From NCBI GenBank assembly GCA_964411885.1, contig CAYPMK010000038.1, positions 1 to 13,767 of the forward strand: a stretch of 13,767 nt of DNA, given 5' to 3'. The position numbers and the translations under genes are program-made. Shown piece after piece: positions 5,694 to 12,912 of this stretch (its first letter is position 1; each line of letters starts with the position of its first letter). The DNA is from JAKLHL01 sp964411885 (GTDB lineage Bacteria; Bdellovibrionota; JAFGOL01). The notes under the pieces are model-generated. The model was not told the DNA's origin, did not search any database, and saw nothing but the letters and a program-made list of their open reading frames with translations.

Positions 5694-8193
5694 AGCACCT
5701 CCTGTAATCACACTTTTCACAATCTTCAATATTCATAGGTTGTGGAGAATATGAACCATCAATTAATCCCTTTACTGCAGGAACCCCATATATAGAGAAA
5801 AGTTTTTTTACTTCTTCCAACGAAGCTAGTTCTAGTTCAGAATGTTCATGTTTTTTTATGCTTATATAGTATGCGTTATATCCGTCGTAGTTTGGATATT
5901 CATTAGCTATTGCCATTATATAAATAGCAAGTTGTATGTCTTTCCCGGTATTTACCTCTGTTTTACTAGGGATATTTGATGTCTTATAGTCTGCAATATA
6001 GAGTTTGTTATTCTTTTTATCTATATCTATTCTGTCAACAGTTCCATGTAGTGGTATTCCATTAGTTATATCTAAACTCACTTTAAACTTTAATTCAGTG
6101 TTCTTGAAAATCTCAAGCCCTTTTTCTTTCATGTATTTAAATTCAGCATCTAGTATCTTTTTTATGATACTGCTATAGTATTTTAAAAAGACATTTTTTA
6201 GTGGGTGTTGGATTATAAAAATCTCTGTCATTTCTTGTTCTACGTCTATGTCTTTGTCTTTTAGCTTTTTAGGTAATAGTACTTCTAATGCTGTATGAAG
6301 TAATCTTCCTGCATCTATTGGGCTAAGCCCAAACTCAAGGATGTTTTGCCTTTGTGTTTTTAAAAGCCTTTCTGCAAAACATATGTAAGGGCATTTCATA
6401 TATGTTTCTATAAGGGATGCACTTAAAAAATCGTACTTATGAACTATCTTTATTTCTTGTTGTGTTAATTCTGAAAGAGCAGACTCTAATATTTTTGGTG
6501 CTGTCTTGGTGTTCTTAACTATATCGATGCCTTTTAATATATCCGCTGCTGGACCTATGCTAGAGATGTAAGAGGAGTTCTCTTTTTTACATGCATCTTG
6601 GATTATTTTTGCTGACAAGATAGTTGTTTCTTTTGAGCTTGGATATATAAAGCCTTCACTTCTGTATGCGAGTATAAAATTGTCATTCATTACAACGTCT
6701 TCTTGTTTCATTTCTGCTATGGCTTCTTGGTTTGATCCAACAAACCAAGTTTTTTCTGCAGTGTTAGCTGAACAAAGAGAGGCTAGCGTTATGTGTAAAG
6801 GTTTAAAGTTTATTGGTCCTTTTTCTACATAATTCTCTTCTGCATGATTATATATTTTCCTTACGTAAGAATTAGCGTCGATTATTTTATCGTCTAAACT
6901 TTCTGTAACCCTGTCTATAAGGTTAATTATACTCTTTAGCTCAAGTGATTTTTGTGTGTTTAGTTTGTTCGTGAATAATTTAAGCGCTTTATTAAAATCA
7001 TTTGGGTATGCCTTTAAAGGTATCGTTTTTACGATATTTTCAAAAAACCTTTTTATTTCTAAAAATTCCTTTTCTTCAGTAAGCAGCAACCACGCTTTGT
7101 GGCCTCTTGGAAGTGTTAAACCTTGCTTTGCTTTATTTATGAATTTTAAGATGATTTTGTTGTCTTCCCAAAAATATTTAAAGTTAAGTATCTTTGTCAC
7201 ATCATCGTAAGTCCACTCATTCAAGTTAAGGCTTATTAACGTACACAAGATATTAAGAGAGCTGGTCCTGTCCAACCTGATGGCAGAACTTATAGATACT
7301 TTGTTTTCTCCAAAGTGATATCGTAAGAGGGCATAATACATATCTACATCACTTATTGCGTAAATAGCCCCTCCATCTTTACCTAATTGTGTCGCCGCAT
7401 AATATAGCTCGTCATTTATGTTCTGGAATTCATGTACTAAAGGCTTTGTCGTCCTAGTGTCTTTGACGTCTGATATTGTGAAATATAAAGATAAAAATTC
7501 TTCTTTCAATATTTTGCTGTAATCTGTATCTGTATTAAATATGTCTGGACTTACAACAAAAGTATTAAGTGCCTTTTTTGATACAGCCCCAATTATCTCA
7601 AGGTCATAAGAGGTGAACTCGTTGAATCCAGCAAAAATGTATGTGCTATTAGTATCTATTAGATTTGAGTTTAGATCCAGTATTTCGTCTATAAGTGCTC
7701 TTTTATAGTCAGCAGTATCCCACACATCATTGTCTTTGAGGAATTTTTGATACTCTCTAAATACTTCTAACAGTATCTGACCTTCTTTTTCTTTTCTTTT
7801 ATTCAAAAGTTCTATGTAGGAGTCTTCAAAATTTGCGTTCTTTAATTCAAGGACGGTGTTTAAAAGTGGTCTGCAAAGGTTCCTTGGAAGAAGGTTGTGA
7901 AAATGCTCAGATAGTTTTATTTGATCCACTTTTTGTTTTAGTCCAAGCTTTGCCTTTGCTCGCAAAATACTTTGAGGAAAAGAGGATATCCCGTATATAT
8001 TAATTCCGTCAACGAAGTCCCTGTCACGCAGTAATAGTTCTTCTAATTTTGATGGGTCTATATGCTTTGGTAGTATTATGGTTACCTTACTGTTGGTGTT
8101 GTTGGCAAGGATAAGCTTTTTTGTATAAGCCAAACAACTTAAAGGATCCTTAAGTGCAAAGAATATCTTTTGGACATCCATATTCATGCCCAT
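5680..8193 (-). CDS. addB: AddB-like PD-(D/E)XK nuclease subunit with iron-sulfur cysteines
   Basis: An 837-residue partner of the adjacent AddA. Seen: a C-terminal RecB-type nuclease with GTVDRIDI (717-724), ADYKTS (734-739) and Q754, framed by four cysteines. C601 in MKCPY starts the domain, and C825, C828 and C834 (CxxC-x5-C) end it. This is the layout of the 4Fe-4S nuclease domain of AddB, where the cluster staples the domain together. C833 is an extra cysteine. The N-terminal half would correspond to the inactivated helicase-like scaffold of AddB, but no Walker A is present where many AddB proteins have one. The chain is also clearly shorter than the roughly 1150 residues typical of the Firmicute proteins. 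The start (ATG 8193, with further Met codons at 8187 and 8181) has no evident ribosome site, but lies 14 nt after the small upstream gene, so coupled translation is likely. Confidence 0.85.
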   Translation of the reverse strand: MGMNMDVQKIFFALKDPLSCLAYTKKLILANNTNSKVTIILPKHIDPSKLEELLLRDRDFVDGINIYGISSFPQSILRAKAKLGLKQKVDQIKLSEHFHNLLPRNLCRPLLNTVLELKNANFEDSYIELLNKRKEKEGQILLEVFREYQKFLKDNDVWDTADYKRALIDEILDLNSNLIDTNSTYIFAGFNEFTSYDLEIIGAVSKKALNTFVVSPDIFNTDTDYSKILKEEFLSLYFTISDVKDTRTTKPLVHEFQNINDELYYAATQLGKDGGAIYAISDVDMYYALLRYHFGENKVSISSAIRLDRTSSLNILCTLISLNLNEWTYDDVTKILNFKYFWEDNKIILKFINKAKQGLTLPRGHKAWLLLTEEKEFLEIKRFFENIVKTIPLKAYPNDFNKALKLFTNKLNTQKSLELKSIINLIDRVTESLDDKIIDANSYVRKIYNHAEENYVEKGPINFKPLHITLASLCSANTAEKTWFVGSNQEAIAEMKQEDVVMNDNFILAYRSEGFIYPSSKETTILSAKIIQDACKKENSSYISSIGPAADILKGIDIVKNTKTAPKILESALSELTQQEIKIVHKYDFLSASLIETYMKCPYICFAERLLKTQRQNILEFGLSPIDAGRLLHTALEVLLPKKLKDKDIDVEQEMTEIFIIQHPLKNVFLKYYSSIIKKILDAEFKYMKEKGLEIFKNTELKFKVSLDITNGIPLHGTVDRIDIDKKNNKLYIADYKTSNIPSKTEVNTGKDIQLAIYIMAIANEYPNYDGYNAYYISIKKHEHSELELASLEEVKKLFSIYGVPAVKGLIDGSYSPQPMNIEDCEKCDYRRCCGTV
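5698..5703 (-). promoter_or_regulatory. Shine-Dalgarno that decides the addA start
   Basis: AGGAGG on the minus strand, inside the last codons of addB (it encodes part of the YRRCC tail), 4 nt before GTG at 5691-5693. It supports GTG over the TTG at 5729. Confidence 0.65.
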
Positions 8194-8207
8194 ATAGCAT
8201 AGTTAGT

Positions 8208-8303
8208 CTATTTTTTCTTTAGTATCTTTATAAAAAATCTTACGACAAAAAATGTCACGATAATCCATGTTGTTAACATTAATATTAATGCGGAGGTCGT
8301 CAT
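8208..8303 (-). CDS. MetS-like small subunit of the sodium symporter (31 residues)
   Basis: A 31-codon ORF from ATG (8301-8303) to TAG (8208-8210). The protein is a single TM helix: a short polar start (MTTSA), about 20 hydrophobic residues (LILMLTTWIIVTFFVV), then a basic tail ending in three lysines, which predicts a cytoplasmic C-terminus. Its ATG overlaps the transporter TGA as ATGA, and AGGAGG (8315-8320) lies 11 nt upstream inside the transporter's last codons. Tiny one-TM proteins directly after a neurotransmitter:sodium symporter gene are the MetS type, named after the small partner needed by Corynebacterium MetP for methionine uptake. Assignment is by position, size and topology, since the sequence is too short for reliable homology by eye. 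It is followed by addB after 14 nt. It is easily missed by gene callers. Confidence 0.8.
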   Translation of the reverse strand: MTTSALILMLTTWIIVTFFVVRFFIKILKKK

Positions 8304-9952
8304 TTTGTTCTTTTCCTCCTTTTTGTTATTTTTTTATTGAAAGCAACGTGTATTGCAATGCCTACTCCAATGAATACTGTTAACAAAAGTATCCTTGTAG
8401 CGTCTTTTATGAAAATAACACTAGGTTTTCCGTCTATAAACCACCTAGTATCATTTATTCCAAGATTGCATATCATCCCCACCAAACTATCACATGCAAG
8501 GGGCCAGCCATCTCCATATGACAACATACTTATAGCCTTTCCCCATTCCCCACCTTCTGGTTTTATTGCAGAACCTATAAACACAGCGATAAGGAATACT
8601 GGTGTTACATACTTTATTATGAATTTAAAGAATGAAGGGATCTTTATTTCTGCACCACGATTTATTTCTTTCCATGATTTTTCTGGTCCAAATATCCACA
8701 CGAAAATTATTGTTTCTCCAAGGGCAAATACGACCAAAGAAAAAGTTCCAGCCCAGTAATCATATTCTCCAAAAGCACCAGAACCATAGAAAAGTACTGC
8801 AGGAGCAGAAAGCAGTAATACTAGGCCGCCAAGTATCAACGCTGAGTGGCCTCTTTTTATCTTAAAATTATCTTCCATGAAAGCCATGACAGGTTGCCCC
8901 ATTGCTAGTGAGCTTGTTACTCCAGCAAAGAATAATAATCCAAACCAAGAAAGTCCGGCTATGGTGGCAAGTATTGGCCCCCAGTTTTGGAACAGCGTTG
9001 GCATAGTTCTAAAACCCATTTCAAAACCAACGTTTGCCTTTATCCAATCAAGTCCAAGATACGATACAGCGATGGGTACTATTATTGATGCTCCAAGCAC
9101 TATTTCTACGAACTCGTTAGTAAACCCGGCCGTTAGGGAGTTAAGAGCTATGTCTTGATTCTTTTTTAAGTAGGCCGCATAACATTGTATGCAACCCATC
9201 CCGACTGAGAGTGTAAAGAACACCTGTCCTGCAGCGGCGAGCCAGACCTTTGGATTGTATAATGAATCAAAGTTGGGATGCCAAAGAAAGTTTAGCCCCA
9301 CAGAAGCATTGTTGATAGCGCCATTTTCTCCAGCATCTAAAGTTAAGGCTCTTATAGTTAATAATATAGCGAAAACAAAAAGCAAGGGCATAGCTATTTT
9401 GCCTGCCATTTCTATTCCTTTGTTTATACCCCTTGATAATACCCAGATGTTTAAAGCCAGCGTTATAACAAAGAATAAAATAGCTTGATTAGAAAAACTT
9501 ATAATACCACCTTTTGTGGTGCCAAGATAACTGTCAAAATAAGAAGATACTTGATGCATGTCCATACCACTGAAAGTTCCGCTTATTGAATGCCAAGCAT
9601 AACCCAGCGTCCATGATTCTATATATGCATAATATGACATTATTGCTAAATTGGTGAAAATGCTGAATATCCCAAAATATTTTAGCCATCGTTGTTTACC
9701 AAGTTCTTTTAACATTCCGGGAGCAGAGTGGTGACCAAATTGTCCACCAAAACGACCCATAGACCATTCAATCCAAAGAAGAGGAATACCCATTAGTACG
9801 AAAGAAACAATATATGGAATGATAAATGCTCCACCACCATTTTGTACAGCCTGTGCCGGAAAACGTAAAAAATTTCCAAGTCCTACGGCGTTGCCGGCCA
9901 TGGCAAGTATTAGCCCAAGTCTAGAACCCCAGTGTTCTTTTTGTATTCCCAT
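8300..9952 (-). CDS. LeuT-family sodium:amino-acid symporter (NSS/SNF family)
   Basis: A 550-residue, 12-TM inner-membrane Na+-coupled transporter. The N-terminus is nearly collinear with Aquifex LeuT: MAGNAVGLGNFLRFP occupies 18-32, with the same residue numbers. Sodium and substrate residues of LeuT as I recall them are kept: G20, N21, A22, V23 and N27 in TM1, Y108 in TM3, F246-T247 and S249 in TM6, N279 in TM7, A343, T346 and S347 in TM8. E283, matching LeuT E290, argues for chloride-independent transport. Pocket positions differ: LeuT V104, F259 and I359 are here I104, M252 and M351, so a somewhat different hydrophobic amino acid may be favoured (inference). The loop before TM12 (about 462-518) is longer than in LeuT. 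The start at 9952 matches LeuT and has AGGGGAG (9958-9964) 5 nt upstream. The next gene encodes its likely small subunit. Confidence 0.95.
   Translation of the reverse strand: MGIQKEHWGSRLGLILAMAGNAVGLGNFLRFPAQAVQNGGGAFIIPYIVSFVLMGIPLLWIEWSMGRFGGQFGHHSAPGMLKELGKQRWLKYFGIFSIFTNLAIMSYYAYIESWTLGYAWHSISGTFSGMDMHQVSSYFDSYLGTTKGGIISFSNQAILFFVITLALNIWVLSRGINKGIEMAGKIAMPLLFVFAILLTIRALTLDAGENGAINNASVGLNFLWHPNFDSLYNPKVWLAAAGQVFFTLSVGMGCIQCYAAYLKKNQDIALNSLTAGFTNEFVEIVLGASIIVPIAVSYLGLDWIKANVGFEMGFRTMPTLFQNWGPILATIAGLSWFGLLFFAGVTSSLAMGQPVMAFMEDNFKIKRGHSALILGGLVLLLSAPAVLFYGSGAFGEYDYWAGTFSLVVFALGETIIFVWIFGPEKSWKEINRGAEIKIPSFFKFIIKYVTPVFLIAVFIGSAIKPEGGEWGKAISMLSYGDGWPLACDSLVGMICNLGINDTRWFIDGKPSVIFIKDATRILLLTVFIGVGIAIHVAFNKKITKRRKRTK
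8315..8320 (-). promoter_or_regulatory. Shine-Dalgarno of the MetS-like small gene
   Basis: AGGAGG on the minus strand, encoded within the basic RRKRTK tail of the symporter, 11 nt before the small gene's ATG. The spacing is long, but the ATGA overlap would help by reinitiation. Confidence 0.6.
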
Positions 9953-9979
9953 AACAACTCCCCTTAAGTTGATTATAAT
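9951..9979 (+). promoter_or_regulatory. Candidate ispG promoter sharing the palindromic -10
   Basis: On the plus strand, ATAACA (9951-9956, 4 of 6) and TATAAT (9974-9979, 6 of 6) are separated by 17 nt, with ispG starting at 10030 (leader about 44 nt). The -10 lies in the same ATTATAAT palindrome (9972-9979) used by the divergent symporter promoter, and the -35 overlaps the symporter start codon. Confidence 0.4.
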
Positions 9980-10000
9980 TGCTAAACTAGACATTGCCAA
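9972..10000 (-). promoter_or_regulatory. Strong sigma70 promoter of the symporter-metS-addB-addA-rmuC block
   Basis: On the minus strand, TTGGCA (9995-10000, 5 of 6) and TATAAT (9972-9977, 6 of 6) are separated by exactly 17 nt. A start near 9965 gives a leader of about 13 nt, just enough to carry the AGGGGAG ribosome site before the ATG at 9952. No comparably good promoter was seen inside the downstream genes. Confidence 0.65.
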
Positions 10001-10029
10001 AAGACTTTTGCCGTAATAATTGAAGAAAT

Positions 10030-10763
10030 ATGCAAAAAGCACGAACGCGTGAAATTAATTTGGGTGGATTAAAACTTGGAGCTAAGAATCCAATAAGGGT
10101 TCAGTCCATGACCAATACTGATACTACGAAATTCCTTGAGACATGGACGCAGGTGGAACAACTTGTGCTTGCTGGCTGCGAGGTAGTAAGGATCGGCGTT
10201 AAGGATGAAAAATGTATAGACCCTTTTATTAAAATACAGGAACAAATAAAAGTTCCATTGGTCGCAGATATACATTTTAATGCGGAGCTTGCAATAGAGT
10301 GTATAAGACGTGGTGCAGATGGTGTTAGGATAAATCCGGGTAATATTGGTAGTGTAGATGCTGTTGAAAAAATAATACAGACGGCAAAAAATAGTAAAGT
10401 TTGTATAAGAATAGGTGTTAACGCTGGATCTTTAGAAAAAGAACTGCTTAAGAAGTATGGGCATCCTTGTCCAGAAGCTTTGGCTGAATCTGCACTTAAT
10501 TGGGCAAGTTTTTTTGAGGATCGTGGTTTTTATAATTTTAAACTTTCAATTAAATCATCGAANNNNNNNNNNNNNNNNNNNNNNNNNNNNNNNNNNNNNN
10601 NNNNNNNNNNNNNNNNNNNNNNNNNNNNNNNNNNNNNNNNNNNNNNNNNNNNNNNNNNNNNNTTTTTGTGAATGGAGAAGTAGTTAAGAAGGTCTCGATA
10701 GAGACTGCTTATGAAGAAATAAGAAAATATATAAATGATAAAATATCTGGTGGAGGAAAATAA
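10030..10763 (+). CDS. ispG: 4-hydroxy-3-methylbut-2-enyl-diphosphate synthase IspG, interrupted by an assembly gap
   Basis: Enzyme of the MEP isoprenoid pathway that reductively converts MEcPP to HMBPP with a 4Fe-4S cluster. The first 177 codons (to 10562) cover the N-terminal TIM barrel: VQSMTNTDT (24-32), VRIGV, PLVADIHFN (76-84), VRINPGN (99-105) and RIGVNAGSLE (127-136). After 100 N, 32 codons (10665-10760) give the family's C-terminal end, with FVNGE followed by a basic stretch, ending in TAA at 10761-10763. The cluster-binding Cys and Glu residues lie in the missing part, so activity cannot be judged. For an intact gene the gap must hold 2 mod 3 bases, and family length suggests roughly 400-500 nt are absent, so the 100 N is a placeholder. 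ATG at 10030 is fixed by an in-frame TGA at 10021-10023. The Gly-rich tail encodes the proS ribosome site. Confidence 0.93.
10563..10662. other. Scaffold gap of exactly 100 N inside ispG
   Basis: A run of 100 N, the conventional size for a gap of unknown length. Reading straight through it puts ispG out of frame and yields a false stop at about 10669-10671. Confidence 0.97.
10752..10756 (+). promoter_or_regulatory. Shine-Dalgarno of proS
   Basis: GGAGG lies 6 nt before the proS ATG (10763), within the last glycine codons of ispG. It confirms the start. Confidence 0.75.
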
Positions 10764-12190
10764 TGGCAGAAAGAATAACAACAAGACAGCAGGATTTTGC
10801 ACAATGGTATGTTGACGTAGTAACTCAGGCAAAGTTAGCAGATTACTCACCTGTAAAAGGTTGTATGGTAATAAGGCCAAACGGCTATGCAATATGGGAA
10901 GGAATACAACGTGGTTTGGATAGAATGTTCAAAGAAACAGGCCATGTTAACGCTTATTTCCCGTTGTTTATCCCAGAGAGTTTTTTAAAAAAAGAAGCAG
11001 AACACGTAGAAGGTTTTGCGCCTGAGTGTGCTGTTGTTACACATGCTGGCGGTAAAAAACTAGAAGAGCCACTCGTAGTTCGTCCTACTAGTGAAACTAT
11101 AATAAACGCGATGTTTTCTAAATGGATACAGTCATACAGGGACCTTCCTTTATTGATAAACCAGTGGGCCAACGTCGTTAGATGGGAGATGAGAACAAAG
11201 TTGTTTTTAAGGACTACAGAATTCTTGTGGCAAGAAGGACACACTTGTCATGCAACAGAAGCGGAAGCAAGAGAAGAAACAATAAAAATGCTTAATGTAT
11301 ATAAAACTTTTGTTCAGGACTATATGGCAATACCCGTCGTAGATGGAATTAAAACAGACAGTGAACGTTTTGCAGGTGCTTTGGAAACATATTGTATAGA
11401 AATGTTAATGCAAGACGGTAAAGCCTTACAGGGTGGCACTAGCCATCTTTTAGGACAGAATTTTGCAAAGGCATTTGAAACTAAATTCCAGAACAAAGAG
11501 GGTAAACAGGAATATGTTTGGCAAACCTCTTGGGGCGTTTCTACAAGACTTATAGGTGCTTTAATAATGACACATAGTGACGATAAAGGTTTAGTGTTGC
11601 CACCACGTCTTGCTCCACTGCAATGTGTGATAATACCTATCTTTAAAAAAGATTTTGATAGTGAGCTTCTTAAAAAAGCAGTTAATGAGTTAAAAGAACA
11701 ATTAAATGGTAAAGTGTCTGTTAAGATAGATGACAACGAGAACAACAGTCCGGGTTTTAAATTCCATCAGTACGAAATAGAAGGTGTGCCTGTTAGGATA
11801 GAACTTGGACCAAAGGACCTTGAGCAAGGTGTTTTTACAATTTCAAGAAGGGATACTGGAGAAAAGATCCAAGTAGCAATAAAAGATGCTCCTAAAAAAA
11901 TAATAGCTCTTATGGACGAGATACAAAACTCCTTGTTTGAAAGAGCAAAAAAATATCTTAATGAAAGAACCTATAAAATAGATACTTATGATGAATTCAA
12001 GCAAAAATGCGAAGAAGGTGGTCTGTTCCTTTTACACTGGTGCCAGGAAAGGGACTGTGAAGAAAAAATAAAAGAAGACACAAAAGCTACTGTAAGATGT
12101 ATTAGTTTTGAACATAAACACGAAGAAGGTAAATGTATACTTTGTGGTAAACCATCAAAAAGAAGGATCCATTTTGCGAGGTCACATTAA
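10763..12190 (+). CDS. proS: Prolyl-tRNA synthetase, short archaeal/eukaryote-type with C-terminal zinc domain
   Basis: Class II synthetase charging tRNA-Pro with proline in the cytosol; 475 residues. Seen: motif 1 region around YFPLFIPESF (65-74), TSETI (109-113), motif 2 RWEMRTK...RTTEFLWQEGHTCHATEAEA (140-169), the proline-site segment GGTSHLLGQNF (224-234), motif 3 GALIMTHSDDKGLVLPPRLAP (265-285), and an anticodon-binding domain (about 286-400). A C-terminal zinc domain follows, with C427, C432, C458 and C461 at the spacing of the Thermus thermophilus enzyme. The roughly 180-residue editing insertion of the long bacterial type is absent. Odd point: this class normally ends in a conserved Tyr that reaches the active site, while this chain ends ARSH. 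The gene overlaps the ispG stop by one base (TAATG) and overlaps pyrF the same way. Confidence 0.97.
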   Translation: MAERITTRQQDFAQWYVDVVTQAKLADYSPVKGCMVIRPNGYAIWEGIQRGLDRMFKETGHVNAYFPLFIPESFLKKEAEHVEGFAPECAVVTHAGGKKLEEPLVVRPTSETIINAMFSKWIQSYRDLPLLINQWANVVRWEMRTKLFLRTTEFLWQEGHTCHATEAEAREETIKMLNVYKTFVQDYMAIPVVDGIKTDSERFAGALETYCIEMLMQDGKALQGGTSHLLGQNFAKAFETKFQNKEGKQEYVWQTSWGVSTRLIGALIMTHSDDKGLVLPPRLAPLQCVIIPIFKKDFDSELLKKAVNELKEQLNGKVSVKIDDNENNSPGFKFHQYEIEGVPVRIELGPKDLEQGVFTISRRDTGEKIQVAIKDAPKKIIALMDEIQNSLFERAKKYLNERTYKIDTYDEFKQKCEEGGLFLLHWCQERDCEEKIKEDTKATVRCISFEHKHEEGKCILCGKPSKRRIHFARSH

Positions 12191-12912
12191 TGAAAGCAAA
12201 TGAAAGGATAATAGTTGCTCTTGACGTAGATAATATAGATGAAGTCAGGAGTATAATAGAAAAAGTTGGCAAGAACGTTTCTACGTTCAAAGTAGGGATG
12301 CGCCTTTTTACAAAGTATGGTCCTTCTTTAGTTAAAGAACTAAAACAAAAAGGTTATGGGGTTTTTCTTGATTTAAAATATCACGACATACCCAATACCG
12401 TCGAAACAGCTTGTCTTGAAGCCGCAGAACTTGGTGTTGATATGCTAACTATACATGCTTGTGGCGGTGCTGAGATGTGTCGCTCTGCTGTAAAGGGAGC
12501 AGAAACTGGGGCAAAAAAAGTAGGTAATAAAACGCCAGTTGTTCTTGCAGTAACAGTATTGACCTCTATGAACGAAGAAGCTCTTAAAGGTGTTGGAGTT
12601 AATAGACCAATTCCTTTACAAGTAATGGCTCTTGCAGAAATGGCTATCAACGAGGGTGTTGGTGGCATAGTTTGTTCTGCGCTAGAAGTGAAGGAATTAA
12701 AACAGAAAATTAAAAAGGATTTTGTTGCAGTAGTTCCGGGAATAAGATTGCCTGACGGTGACACCAACGATCAAAAAAGGATAGCTAGTCCAGATGTTGC
12801 CGTAAATGATGGTGCTGATTATCTTGTCATGGGAAGACCTATTTATGCATCCAAAGATCCTATAGAGGCACTCAATAAGACTTGTGCTCTTATAGAAGGA
12901 AATAAAAAATAA
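12190..12912 (+). CDS. pyrF: Orotidine 5'-phosphate decarboxylase
   Basis: Decarboxylates OMP to UMP, the last step of de novo pyrimidine synthesis, in the cytosol; 240 residues, the usual size for the bacterial group I enzyme. Seen: D12 in ALDVD (10-14), K34 in FKVG (33-36), the catalytic D61-K63-D66 array in LDLKYHDIPNT (60-70), TIHACGG (87-93), AVTVLTSM (120-127), the phosphate-gripping VVPGIRLPDGDTNDQKR (181-197) and MGRPIY (214-219) with R216. All active-site residues are present. GAGGT (12178-12182) lies 7 nt before the ATG, which shares one base with the proS stop; its own stop shares one base with the rlmB start. No other pyrimidine genes are in the window, so it is grouped with translation genes rather than a pyr operon. 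Confidence 0.97.
   Translation: MKANERIIVALDVDNIDEVRSIIEKVGKNVSTFKVGMRLFTKYGPSLVKELKQKGYGVFLDLKYHDIPNTVETACLEAAELGVDMLTIHACGGAEMCRSAVKGAETGAKKVGNKTPVVLAVTVLTSMNEEALKGVGVNRPIPLQVMALAEMAINEGVGGIVCSALEVKELKQKIKKDFVAVVPGIRLPDGDTNDQKRIASPDVAVNDGADYLVMGRPIYASKDPIEALNKTCALIEGNKK

Noticed and set aside
5694..5729. A 12-residue longer AddA starting at TTG 5729
   Set aside because: TTG without a ribosome site, inside addB. GTG at 5693 has AGGAGG 4 nt upstream and still leaves room before Walker A.
9953..10042. A 30-residue N-terminal extension of the symporter
   Set aside because: It would overlap ispG and the promoter region. The start at 9952 has a ribosome site and matches the LeuT N-terminus residue for residue.
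10030..10671. An ispG ORF ending at 10671, just after the N run
   Set aside because: The stop arises only because the placeholder gap has the wrong length modulo 3. The real C-terminus is in another frame and ends at 10763.
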